From: Olleya sediminilitoris | GTDB lineage: Bacteria > Bacteroidota > Bacteroidia > Flavobacteriales > Flavobacteriaceae | NCBI RefSeq assembly: GCF_016785945.1 | Contig: NZ_JAEMEF010000002.1 | Location: 1 to 64,000 of the forward strand | DNA: 64,000 nucleotides | Direction: 5' to 3' | Part shown: in pieces, positions 1-7,891 of the stretch | Layout of the letters: every line of letters starts with the position of its first letter | Numbering within the stretch: position 1 is the stretch's first letter | Notes under the pieces: generated by a model | The model's database searches: none | Told to the model about the DNA's origin: nothing | Seen by the model: only the letters and a program-made list of their open reading frames with translations | Translations under genes and position numbers: made by a program

Positions 1-108
1 GTTGTTTGAAATCTGCCTATTTAAGATTTGGTCAACGACTAAAAGTTTGGTTTCTAAAGTGGCTTTTTGGTAGCTTTTTTTTCGCCAGTGTTCATTTTGT
101 GTTTTCAT
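1..108 (-). CDS. N-terminal fragment of a probable IS3-family transposase OrfA (runs off the window)
   Basis: An open frame starts at ATG 108 and reads leftward through the window edge, giving only 36 residues (MKTQNEHWRKKSYQKATLET...). A basic start followed by a helix that runs into DQILN-QIS resembles the helix-turn-helix opening of flavobacterial IS3-type OrfA proteins. An apparent element end lies 54 bases upstream, as expected for the first gene of an insertion sequence. The catalytic OrfB is outside the window, so family assignment rests on this short N-terminus and the end sequence. It could instead be another small HTH protein. Confidence 0.45.
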   Translation of the reverse strand, partial: MKTQNEHWRKKSYQKATLETKLLVVDQILNRQISNN

Positions 109-162
109 AAGTGACTGTAATTAATTGCTTAATTTTTAGTCAACCTATTTCAGGAAAGTTCA
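1..162 (-). mobile_element. One end of a putative IS3-like insertion sequence
   Basis: Read on the minus strand from 162, the sequence starts TGAACTTTCCTGAAATAGG and continues TTGACTAAAAA, then reaches the OrfA-like start at 108. A 5'-TG terminus and an IR of this type fit IS3-family elements. The other end and the target duplication cannot be seen. The element ends about 14 bp from the attC-like site at 176-307. Confidence 0.45.
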
Positions 163-175
163 GAGTTTTAATATT

Positions 176-307
176 GCCTAACGTGATTGTATAAGATTAG
201 TTGCGTGTTTTAAGCGCTAAAGTTAGCAAATAAATCACAGATAGAAAGTCCGAGAGGACTTTCGTAAGTAGGCTAGAACTAGCAATTAATTTTATACGGT
301 GTTAGCC
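176..307 (-). other. attC-like recombination site
   Basis: On the plus strand the site runs from GCCTAAC (176-182) to GTTAGCC (301-307) and is 132 bp long. It is an imperfect palindrome: the outer arms (about 180-206 and 281-303) pair over roughly 20 bases, and the centre holds a perfect 8-bp hairpin with a GAGA loop (244-263). In the orientation of the adjacent nuclease gene the boxes read R''=GGCTAAC and R'=GTTAGGC. R' fits the GTTRRRY consensus and R'' has one deviation from RYYYAAC. The gene's stop codon is 5 bp away, as is usual in integron cassettes. Confidence 0.6.
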
Positions 308-312
308 ACTGA

Positions 313-1278
313 TTATTTATCGTTAAATTTTTTTGTTTTCGGATTGTAAGTAAATAAAGTTTTCAATTTTTTAGATTCACCTTTTTCATTTGTTGCGAAA
401 AATGTTAATTCCTCATTTTTGTCTATTATAATGTCACTTTTTATGTTACCTCCAACGTCTATTGTTACTGATTTTGTAATATCATTTTCTTTTGAACCTT
501 TGACAATTCTTCCGCTTAAAATTGTAGCATCTCTTTTCACGAATTTTACATATACACTTGATGTTAATCCAAAAAGCTTGATTTTTTCTATATCTGTCGA
601 TTTTATATAATAATCATTAAAGTCAAGTTTGAATTGTATAGGGAAAGATTCGTCTTTTTTCGTTTCTTCCAATTTTATCCATTCAAGAATAGCAAGGTTC
701 ATTATTACCCTTTTATTATTTTCAATAGCCTCAATTAAAAGCATTTCTATTTTAATAGGTTCATTAATGTTCTCTCTGTAAACAATTCCATTAAACTCTT
801 TTAAAATAGTGTCTAATATTTCCTTTGTAGTATCTAAATATAGAGTTGGTGAGATAAATTTTGACTCAATTTGAAGTCCCATTTGTTTTATTGGAAACCA
901 ACTTTGAATATCTTCTTTTTTGAGTTTATTTGCGGTATGTAATTCAATTCCGTAATATTTTGCTGTATTTATTGCGTCAGTCTGATATCCGTTTGTACTA
1001 ACAAAAACTTTCTTATTAATTTGTTTAATTCTATCACATTTCGATTCAAATGCTTCAATTTCTTTAACGGGAACTTTTTTATTATAATCTTTACATTCAA
1101 TCGCAATTTTAATGTCAAAGTCATTTATTGAGGAAACGATTAATATGTCAATTTCTCGCTTCTGACCACTTTCGTTTTCGATTTTATAATTATTGAAAAT
1201 TTTTGTGTTTTCAGAATCTTTTAAAGTCTCTTGGATAAGTCGGATAGTTTTTTCTAACGATTTTCCATTGTTCTTCAT
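313..1278 (-). CDS. Mrr-like PD-(D/E)xK restriction endonuclease-type protein
   Basis: A 321-residue soluble protein. The N-terminal ~115 residues carry a PD-(D/E)xK nuclease core: Asp44 in REIDILIV, then Glu61-Cys-Lys63 in IAIECKDY, followed by KVFVSTNGYQTDAINTAK, the arrangement of Mrr-type type IV restriction nucleases. The C-terminal ~200 residues are not recognised and may sense a target. No methyltransferase partner is adjacent, which favours a stand-alone nuclease or defence role. It is carried in what looks like an integron cassette, so it was probably acquired. Fold assignment is good; target and activity are inference. Confidence 0.7.
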   Translation of the reverse strand: MKNNGKSLEKTIRLIQETLKDSENTKIFNNYKIENESGQKREIDILIVSSINDFDIKIAIECKDYNKKVPVKEIEAFESKCDRIKQINKKVFVSTNGYQTDAINTAKYYGIELHTANKLKKEDIQSWFPIKQMGLQIESKFISPTLYLDTTKEILDTILKEFNGIVYRENINEPIKIEMLLIEAIENNKRVIMNLAILEWIKLEETKKDESFPIQFKLDFNDYYIKSTDIEKIKLFGLTSSVYVKFVKRDATILSGRIVKGSKENDITKSVTIDVGGNIKSDIIIDKNEELTFFATNEKGESKKLKTLFTYNPKTKKFNDK

Positions 1279-1543
1279 AGTTTCTGGTAATTTGTGGCTA
1301 ACTGGTTATATGACAACTAATATAGTTGTTTTTGGGGTTATATTTCCCGTTATGACAACTTTTAGTAACTTATATCAAATAAGTTTCATTTTATTAAAGC
1401 TGTTTTATTAATAAGCTAAACTACAATAATGTACTTGGAGGTACAATACGTATTATTACGTATTTTTATAAAAAAAACAATAGTACAGTCTTTAACTATA
1501 TAATAGTTATATGTTGAAAGCGTTAGATTTGAACTTGCAGAAA

Positions 1544-1939
1544 TTACATTTTTGCTGGCCAATTATTTGTATAGGTTGTTCCTTTTACACTAATTTCTTT
1601 AGCAGAAATTATAACTCTTGTTTTTAAGGGTTGTGCGCTAACAGCATCAAAATCTTCCATATAATCTAAGCAATATGCTTCGTTAAATGCTATGGTTTTA
1701 AGGCTGGACATATTATCTCTTTTGTAAAAGATAATATCACCATTTTTGGTCATGTTATGAGAGATCATCCACTCTAAAAAGTCTGTTTTGTTAGTAGATT
1801 CGATCAAGATAGTTATTTGTCCTCCACGAGGTTTTTGAGATGGTCGACCTGTAGTATCAGCGCCTTGGTGAAAACCAAAGGAGCATTCTAATACATTCAT
1901 TTCGTTATCATCAATATTAAGTTTTGCTAAAAATGACAT
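1544..1939 (-). CDS. tssD: T6SS-iii Hcp tube protein TssD (second copy)
   Basis: A 131-residue Hcp-family protein with the Bacteroidetes signature FGFHQGADTTGRPSQKPRGG near the N-terminus, aligning with the ELHQETDATGRPSS region of the neighbouring copy. Hcp rings stack into the inner tube of the contractile type VI apparatus and can carry effectors. It is the last gene of the minus-strand unit and is separated from the other tssD by a strong hairpin, so it probably has lower or independent expression. Divergence from the neighbour suggests an effector-specific tube protein, which is inference. Confidence 0.88.
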   Translation of the reverse strand: MSFLAKLNIDDNEMNVLECSFGFHQGADTTGRPSQKPRGGQITILIESTNKTDFLEWMISHNMTKNGDIIFYKRDNMSSLKTIAFNEAYCLDYMEDFDAVSAQPLKTRVIISAKEISVKGTTYTNNWPAKM

Positions 1940-1977
1940 AATGAATTAATAGGTTTAAAAAATGAGAATAAAGAAAT

Positions 1978-2004
1978 AAAGGGAGTGCATACGCAACTCC
2001 CTTT
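1978..2004 (-). terminator. Hairpin terminator between the two tssD genes
   Basis: The 9-bp arms AAAGGGAGT and ACTCCCTTT flank a 9-base loop and, on the minus strand, are followed by a T-rich stretch. It lies just downstream of the 2035-2421 tssD gene. Confidence 0.75.
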
Positions 2005-2034
2005 AAATTGATAAAATATTAATAATGTGAGTTG

Positions 2035-2421
2035 TTATACCCAGTCATTAGTGTGTTCTCCGTTACCTATACCAATACCTTTAGCAGATATAACAAAAGA
2101 TTCTGACATTGGATTTTTACCTGTAGAGTCAAAGTTTTCTAGATACTTAACCATGTATCCTTCTGTAAACTTTAATTCTTTAGAAGTAGACTCGCTATCT
2201 CTTTTTAAGAATACGATAGATCCGTCTTTACGCTCAAAGTTGTTAAACATCCAGTCAGAAAGACTTGTGTCTGCAGTAGACTCAACAGTTAATTTAATTT
2301 TTCCACCTCTAGTAATAGAAGAAGGTCTTCCTGTTGCATCAGTTTCTTGGTGTAATTCGTAAGATGAATTTAATACGTTGTACTCTTGTCCTCCTACTTT
2401 AAGTTTTGCTTTAAAAGCCAT
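2035..2421 (-). CDS. tssD: T6SS-iii Hcp tube protein TssD (major copy)
   Basis: A 128-residue Hcp-like protein (MAFKAKLKVGGQEYNVLNSS...) with the family's ELHQETDATGRPSS and FVISAKGIGIGNGEHTNDW segments. It should form the hexameric rings of the secreted T6SS inner tube. It sits downstream of tssN with a 135-bp gap that holds a possible own promoter (TAGCTTTA on the minus strand, 2482-2475), and is followed by a terminator. This pattern suggests strong monocistronic expression as the structural copy, since tube protein is needed in bulk. Confidence 0.9.
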   Translation of the reverse strand: MAFKAKLKVGGQEYNVLNSSYELHQETDATGRPSSITRGGKIKLTVESTADTSLSDWMFNNFERKDGSIVFLKRDSESTSKELKFTEGYMVKYLENFDSTGKNPMSESFVISAKGIGIGNGEHTNDWV

Positions 2422-2556
2422 AATAATAAGTATTTAATTAATAAAAAAGTTTAAAAGCCATTAGTGGCATACTGTAAAGCTATTAATGCAAATGAACAAG
2501 ATAGCTTTTTTTCGGTAAAATGCTTTTTTATTAGTTAAACCGCAGTTGGGTAACTT

Positions 2557-3435
2557 TTAGTTAACATTAGTACGTTGACATACAATGACATAATCTTCTT
2601 TTATGTCGTTATTTAATACTGTTTTTGAGAAGTTAATATGTCTTAAAGAGGATATCCAAGTCGGTTTTTTGTAAAAAATCCAACCATTTGGTTCTTTAGT
2701 GTTTTGATCTAAGTAATCTATTTGGCTTTCAGGATGTCTTTCATTGTAATCATTAATAAAAAAATAAAATAATTTACCAAACTCCATATTTTCTGGAGCT
2801 TTAACCCTGAAGTTAGTTATATCAGGTAAGTTTTCATTTTTCTTAAATTCAAAACTTATAACTAATGGGTTTTGAAGTTCTTTTTTTGTAGGTTCTTTTA
2901 CATCAACTTCTAATGGGTAAAACCAGTTTTTGTATTCAGGAACAGGTATTAGTAATGAAAATTCATATAATTTATATACCATAAAAGGGAAAATAAATGG
3001 TATTGATGCAGCTAGAAAGGTGTAGTTAATACCTTCTCTAAAATTTGTTACAACATTTAAAAAAGCAAATAACCCAATTAGTGTAATAGCTATAGTAAAT
3101 AAAAATTCTGAAAAGTAATCAGATTTATCTTCAGATAGAGCTGGAAAAAATTTTCTTAATATATATAGGTGTAATAAACCTAAAATTAGAAATACAATTT
3201 GCATCCCTATAAAACTATTTACAGCTGTGTCGTTTAAAATTTTACTAGAACTAATAAATCCCACTAAACCAAAAGTAATTAATATAAATATGGCATATAG
3301 TATAGATTGCTTTTTTTGTTTTGAAAATGTTTTTCTTATTTTGGTAAATAGCATCATTATTATAGAGCCTACTAAAAATAGCAAAATGCTAATTTTAAAA
3401 GCGTTACCGTTTAATAAACTTGAAAGAGAACCCAT
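2557..3435 (-). CDS. tssN: T6SS-iii membrane protein TssN
   Basis: A 292-residue protein with about six hydrophobic segments in the first ~165 residues, then a soluble C-terminal domain containing VSFEFKKNENLPDITNFRVKAPENMEFG. This topology and its place between tssD and tssG fit TssN, a membrane component specific to the Bacteroidetes T6SS that stands in for the TssJLM complex of other subtypes. It lies 12 bp downstream of tssG, so both are in one transcript. No standard catalytic motif is seen. Confidence 0.82.
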   Translation of the reverse strand: MGSLSSLLNGNAFKISILLFLVGSIIMMLFTKIRKTFSKQKKQSILYAIFILITFGLVGFISSSKILNDTAVNSFIGMQIVFLILGLLHLYILRKFFPALSEDKSDYFSEFLFTIAITLIGLFAFLNVVTNFREGINYTFLAASIPFIFPFMVYKLYEFSLLIPVPEYKNWFYPLEVDVKEPTKKELQNPLVISFEFKKNENLPDITNFRVKAPENMEFGKLFYFFINDYNERHPESQIDYLDQNTKEPNGWIFYKKPTWISSLRHINFSKTVLNNDIKEDYVIVCQRTNVN

Positions 3436-3447
3436 TTTTTTTCTTTA

Positions 3448-4359
3448 TTATAATGTTGTTGAAATCCCTAAAGAGGAACTGTTATTGTTGTCCAATGAAA
3501 ATACTGAAGGACCTTTAACTTGATATTTTGTAGTTACATCCAGCTCTAAAGGTAAAAAATAACTGTAAAATACCTTTAAAAAATTTGAAATTCCCTTGTT
3601 TGAAATGTAACTATCTATTTCGTTTTTATCTTTTAACCAAATAGTAACTTCTAAATTTAAGTATGATATAGGGTTATCAATATTATCTAAAACAGCATTT
3701 ATACCTAGTTTTAGGTCTGTATTTTTATGATTAGATTTAAAACTGTTGTTTTCGTATTTTTTTTGAAACGTGACGTCTGTTTTAAGTATTTTTTCTAAAC
3801 TTAATCTTGTTAATTCTAGGTTACCAGCTATTTTAAAGCAATGTGGTAGTAGTTTGACAAGTTTTAGTAAATATGCTTTTGGCATATCTTGATTAAGGTT
3901 CCAGAAGTCTATTAAGTAATCATCTTTTAAACTGTAAAAGTTGTTTAATAGTATGCGTTCGTTTTTTTCAATATTTAATCTTTGTTCAAAAAATTCGTTT
4001 TCAATAGGAGAGAAGAAAGATCTGGCATCTGCTTCTTCTTTTTTTGTTTTAATTCTGTTAGATGAAAACGAGTTTGATCGATTGTTTTTTTGAGTATGAA
4101 AAAAACCTTCTGGTAAATAATCATAAAGACCACTTCTAGATATATCCATGCTTAATAAGTTGTCTTCAAGCTTGGATACATCTATATTTAGTAAATCACG
4201 TCTGTATGGTCTTTGAAAAGTACTTTTATTATTGACAATAATGTGTTCAGACTTTAGGTCTGTACGCTCTTGTACTTCTGCAATTAAAACTTCAGTTTTT
4301 AAGTTTTGATACACAGATAATAATTCACTAAAAATATCTTTTATTTGGGACGTATTCAT
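3448..4359 (-). CDS. tssG: T6SS-iii baseplate protein TssG
   Basis: A 303-residue soluble protein. The N-terminal third holds SRSGLYDYLPEGFFHTQ, which matches the start of TssG/VasB baseplate wedge proteins. The middle holds LPHCFKIAGNLELTRLSLEKIL and the C-terminus SYLNLEVTIWLKD. TssG binds TssF and TssE to form the baseplate wedge, and both partners are encoded divergently at 5609-7880. It is 12 bp downstream of the NlpC/P60 gene. Similarity is modest but the context makes the call firm. Confidence 0.8.
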   Translation of the reverse strand: MNTSQIKDIFSELLSVYQNLKTEVLIAEVQERTDLKSEHIIVNNKSTFQRPYRRDLLNIDVSKLEDNLLSMDISRSGLYDYLPEGFFHTQKNNRSNSFSSNRIKTKKEEADARSFFSPIENEFFEQRLNIEKNERILLNNFYSLKDDYLIDFWNLNQDMPKAYLLKLVKLLPHCFKIAGNLELTRLSLEKILKTDVTFQKKYENNSFKSNHKNTDLKLGINAVLDNIDNPISYLNLEVTIWLKDKNEIDSYISNKGISNFLKVFYSYFLPLELDVTTKYQVKGPSVFSLDNNNSSSLGISTTL

Positions 4360-4371
4360 TGTAATAAGGAC

Positions 4372-5400
4372 TTAGTTTTCTGGTAATAGTCGTCCTGCTG
4401 CAACAAATTTTGTTTTCCAGTATTTATCATTTAAGTTACTTATTTGAACACCGTTTTTTCCGTTAGCATCCAAATTACTTGTAGAATGAACAAACATACC
4501 ATTATAAAGGTATAATCCAACATGGTTTAAAGCGTCATTATCTTTACCAACACCTGTAAAAAAGATTAGGTCTCCTTCAAAAAGCGCTTCTTTTTGTTTA
4601 AACTCGTCTATAAAGTCTGATTCATATTGTTCTCTGGCAGTTCTTTCAATTCTTACATCGTAAATTTTAGAGGCAATTAATTGTGTAAAAGAGGAGCAGT
4701 CGATCCCTTTTTTTGTAACTCCAGCATATTTATAAGTTACATTATCCCATTCTTCAATTAGGTTGTATAATTCCACATTTGTTAGATCTAATGGGTCAAC
4801 ATTCAAAATTTCTGCATATTTTTTTTGTACTTCTGTAATCTCAAAAGTATCAGTTCCTATAGCTGGTTCAGGTTCTGGCTCTTTATAGTCAACAACAGGT
4901 TCATCTTTTCCTGTTTTTCCTTTACGATGTAGTTTTTCTAATTTTTTAAGTTCTTTAGAATAAGCTTTATCTTTTTTACGTAATTCTTTCTCTATTGATG
5001 CAATTCGTTCGGCTTCTTCTTTTTCTGCGATTTTTTCTAATTTTTTAGCTTCTCTAGCAGCCACTTTACGATTGTAAAGTTCTTTTTTTGTAGGTTCCAG
5101 TTTTACTTCTTTAGCTTCAATTTTTTTAGTCCCTTTGACATCAATTAAAAAGATTTCATGTTCAAATTCCTTCTTTTCAATGATTATAGCATACTGACCT
5201 TCTGGTAGCCTGTTAGTGAAGATAAATTTACCTTCAGCATCTGTAGCTTCAGTGTATTCGGTATCTTTAATCGTTACGATAGCGCCTTCTATAGGAGTCG
5301 ATAATTGCTCGTCAAAAACAACGCCTTCAAAAAATATTTCTTGAGCATTACTTACTAAACACAATAAGATTAAAAATGGAGTTAAAAGTAGTTTTTTCAT
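4372..5400 (-). CDS. Secreted carboxypeptidase-regulatory-like plus NlpC/P60 cell wall hydrolase
   Basis: A 342-residue protein with a signal peptide (MKKLLLTPFLILLCLVSNAQ). Residues ~23-100 form a carboxypeptidase-regulatory-like beta-sandwich, ~100-165 a Lys/Glu-rich charged helix, and ~205-340 an NlpC/P60 domain. Catalytic Cys235 (GIDCSSF), His293 (NHVGLYL) and His305 are present. The enzyme should cut peptide stems of periplasmic peptidoglycan. As first gene of the tssG-tssN unit it probably opens the wall for T6SS assembly; a secreted effector is less likely because of the Sec signal. The charged helical linker is unusual for this family. Confidence 0.82.
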   Translation of the reverse strand: MKKLLLTPFLILLCLVSNAQEIFFEGVVFDEQLSTPIEGAIVTIKDTEYTEATDAEGKFIFTNRLPEGQYAIIIEKKEFEHEIFLIDVKGTKKIEAKEVKLEPTKKELYNRKVAAREAKKLEKIAEKEEAERIASIEKELRKKDKAYSKELKKLEKLHRKGKTGKDEPVVDYKEPEPEPAIGTDTFEITEVQKKYAEILNVDPLDLTNVELYNLIEEWDNVTYKYAGVTKKGIDCSSFTQLIASKIYDVRIERTAREQYESDFIDEFKQKEALFEGDLIFFTGVGKDNDALNHVGLYLYNGMFVHSTSNLDANGKNGVQISNLNDKYWKTKFVAAGRLLPEN

Positions 5401-5608
5401 TTAACTAAGTATTATTTTTTTGGTTATTTTATTATTGAAAAATTTGATTTATAAAAGTAGATAAAAAAAATATCGTAGACTTCATATATCGACAAAATAC
5501 ATTAAAATAAGTATGAAATGAATTTAATTTTAAAAGTAATAAAATTATATTTAATTTCAGCTTTTTTATTTGAATGATACACTTATCTTAGTACTGTAAC
5601 AATATTTA

Positions 5609-6040
5609 ATGAACAACAATTACTATAAATTACCGATAAACGCCGAATCGCTTATTAAAAGCAGAATTCATCAAACCTGTGGATTGTCAGATTCCATAGC
5701 TAATAATATTCATTTAATAGCAACATCCTACTTTGGAGAGTGTACTTTTGATGATAGTTATGGATGCTCTATTTGGAATATAGATTTTGATAATTTAAAA
5801 AGCACCAACAAATTAAAGTCTTTAATTGAAGAGTCTTTAATAGACTCGTTAAAAATTCATGAAAAAAGATTAACTCATGTAAGAGTTTCAGTAAGAATTA
5901 AACAAGAAGAATTAAATCTAAACGAACAAAGTAATAGGATTAAAAAAAGAGTAGATATTAACGTTAAAGGAAAAATTAAAAAAATTGATGAAGATTTTTC
6001 TTATATCGAACACTTTTTTATCGGACCATTATCATATTAA
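5609..6040 (+). CDS. tssE: T6SS-iii baseplate protein TssE (gp25-like)
   Basis: A 143-residue gp25/GPW-like protein. The segment LIEESLIDSLKIHEKRLTHVRVSVRI is the conserved core that links the sheath to the baseplate in phage gp25 and TssE. It is the first gene of the plus-strand unit and is 7 bp from tssF. The 208-bp divergent region upstream, shared with the NlpC/P60 gene, holds a weak -7-like box TATCTTAG at 5584-5591, 17 bp before the start. Confidence 0.82.
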   Translation: MNNNYYKLPINAESLIKSRIHQTCGLSDSIANNIHLIATSYFGECTFDDSYGCSIWNIDFDNLKSTNKLKSLIEESLIDSLKIHEKRLTHVRVSVRIKQEELNLNEQSNRIKKRVDINVKGKIKKIDEDFSYIEHFFIGPLSY

Positions 6041-6047
6041 ACAGTAA

Positions 6048-7880
6048 ATGAATAATACCAAAGAACAGATTAAAAATAGGATGCTTAAAAAGGCAGCAAC
6101 ACTTTGGGGTGTTCCTGCTAATGAGATAGAGATGTCCTTTGACCCATTGGTGGCTTTGTTAATAAGTGCTTGCGCTAGTGAAATTGAAAAAATTAGTGGA
6201 GAAATAAACGAGTCTCAAACTAGGATTACAGAAAAAATAATCCAGTTAATGACGCCAGAAACTATTTATGGTCCAAAACCGGCTCATGCAGTTATGGTAA
6301 GTCATCCAATTGATGCTAAAGCAATAGTTATGCCTGAAACCTTATTTTATTACAAAAAAAAGGTTACACAAAAAAAGACAACCCAAAATTTTAAAAATTT
6401 ATACTTTACGCCAGTATCAGAGTCTACTTTGATTGATGCAAAGATAGATTATATAGCAGCAGGCAAAACCATAAAACAAATTGAGGGTAAAAATGACGAC
6501 CTAGTTTTGCATGACTCTGGATCTAGAAACAGCTTGCCAAACTCTACATTATATATAGGTTTGTCTAGTGATTTAGAAGTTTTAGACTTAAATGATGTTT
6601 CTTTTTATTTTGAATTATTAGATTTAGATGACAAAACATTATTTTATCACCATTTAAAATTTGCCGAATGGTACGTGGATGGTAAAAAAATTAATACAGA
6701 ATCAGGTTTTATAACTAATCAAAAAAGTGCAGCACTGGATTTAGATGCTATTTTTGAAGATGCACCTAATAAAACCAACAACATTGTACAACAGACTTGT
6801 AAATTTTACGATAAACATTTTGTTAAGATTCAGCCTAATAAGCAAAATCCAACATTTAGCGACTCAAAATTTGAAGAATTAGAACATGTAATATCTGAAA
6901 ACAAAGTAAAAATTGCAGATAATGTTAAGTGGATTAAAATTGTATTTCCTAGAGTCATTTCTAACGCTACATTGTCTAATATATTTGTGACTGTAAATGC
7001 ATTTCCTGTTTTAAATAGAGAAATTAATAATTTTTCATACAGACTAAAAGAGTTTATTAGTATTGTACCAATTAAAACAGATGATTTGTTTTTAGATGTT
7101 AATAGTATATCCAATACTAGTGGAAAAGAATATAAGCCACAAAGTAAAGACAATTCTTACGAAGAAAAAGGAACTTATATTACAAGAACAGAAAATGTAG
7201 GTAAATTAGGTTACAGAAAAGCTAAAGAGTATGTTGTTTATCTTTTAGAGTTATTAAAAGATGAAAGTGCGTCTTTCTCTATGTTTAATAACGATTTTTT
7301 ACAAGCTAACCTTAAGGAGCTAAATCAACTAATAGCGCGCTTAGAAAAAAAGGTGTCAGAAATAACAAATGATGTTTCAGAAACCACATACTTAAGTCTT
7401 AAACCAATAAAACCTAAAGAGTCTTTAATAGTGGAATACTGGACAACAAATGGTGCACAGGCAAATAATATAAAAACAGGTAGCGAACTAGAAATATATA
7501 AAGGAATAGGTATAAAACAAAAAAGTAGTAAGTTGTTGTCTCCAACCTTTGGAGGTAAGGACCATCTTACTATGGAAGAGCGTTTAAACGCTTACAGACG
7601 CTCTTTATTATCAAGAGACAGAATTGTAACTAAAGAAGATGTTAAGGCGTTATGTTATGAGATATATAATGATAAAATTGTTGATGTAAAAATTAAAAAA
7701 AGTTATATAAAAGATATAGCATTAAACAAAGGATTAGTAAATTGTATCGAAATTGAACTTTTAGCCAACCCAGAAAACAATACAAATGTAGAAGAATGGG
7801 AGGCTTTAAATAGTAATTTATTGTTATTTTTGGAAAATCATTCGGTAAGTGTTTTTCCTTACAAAATCAAAATATCTTAA
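6048..7880 (+). CDS. tssF: T6SS-iii baseplate protein TssF
   Basis: A 610-residue TssF/VasA-type protein. The N-terminus (KKAATLWGVP, then DPLVALLISACASEIEKI and a TPETIYGPKPAHAV segment) and the C-terminal EERLNAYRRSLLSRDRIVTKEDVKALC region match the family, which forms the clamp around TssG in the baseplate wedge. Its length is usual for T6SS-iii. It is 7 bp after tssE and 11 bp before the PKD membrane protein, so it is part of one operon. Confidence 0.87.
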   Translation: MNNTKEQIKNRMLKKAATLWGVPANEIEMSFDPLVALLISACASEIEKISGEINESQTRITEKIIQLMTPETIYGPKPAHAVMVSHPIDAKAIVMPETLFYYKKKVTQKKTTQNFKNLYFTPVSESTLIDAKIDYIAAGKTIKQIEGKNDDLVLHDSGSRNSLPNSTLYIGLSSDLEVLDLNDVSFYFELLDLDDKTLFYHHLKFAEWYVDGKKINTESGFITNQKSAALDLDAIFEDAPNKTNNIVQQTCKFYDKHFVKIQPNKQNPTFSDSKFEELEHVISENKVKIADNVKWIKIVFPRVISNATLSNIFVTVNAFPVLNREINNFSYRLKEFISIVPIKTDDLFLDVNSISNTSGKEYKPQSKDNSYEEKGTYITRTENVGKLGYRKAKEYVVYLLELLKDESASFSMFNNDFLQANLKELNQLIARLEKKVSEITNDVSETTYLSLKPIKPKESLIVEYWTTNGAQANNIKTGSELEIYKGIGIKQKSSKLLSPTFGGKDHLTMEERLNAYRRSLLSRDRIVTKEDVKALCYEIYNDKIVDVKIKKSYIKDIALNKGLVNCIEIELLANPENNTNVEEWEALNSNLLLFLENHSVSVFPYKIKIS

Positions 7881-7891
7881 AAATTATAATC

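Larger units (their letters stand above)
176..1302 (-). mobile_element. Putative single-gene integron cassette without a visible integrase
   Basis: The nuclease gene 313-1278 is bounded upstream by GTTAGCC (minus strand 1302-1296) and downstream by the attC-like site. The upstream boundary is the exact complement of the R'' box GGCTAAC, as expected because the TTRRRY end of a cassette comes from its own circular attC. One tight ORF and short margins (17 bp before the start codon, 5 bp after the stop) match cassette anatomy. No integrase or second cassette lies in the window. Confidence 0.5.

Noticed and set aside
419-610. Plus-strand ORF antisense to the nuclease gene, and many similar short ORFs elsewhere
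   Set aside because: Shadow frames inside well-supported genes, hydrophobic by base composition only.
2476-2516. AAAGCTAT/ATAGCTTT hairpin upstream of the major tssD as a terminator of tssN
   Set aside because: The T tract lies on the plus-strand side, wrong for the minus-strand genes, and the loop is long. The left part reads better as a -7 box.
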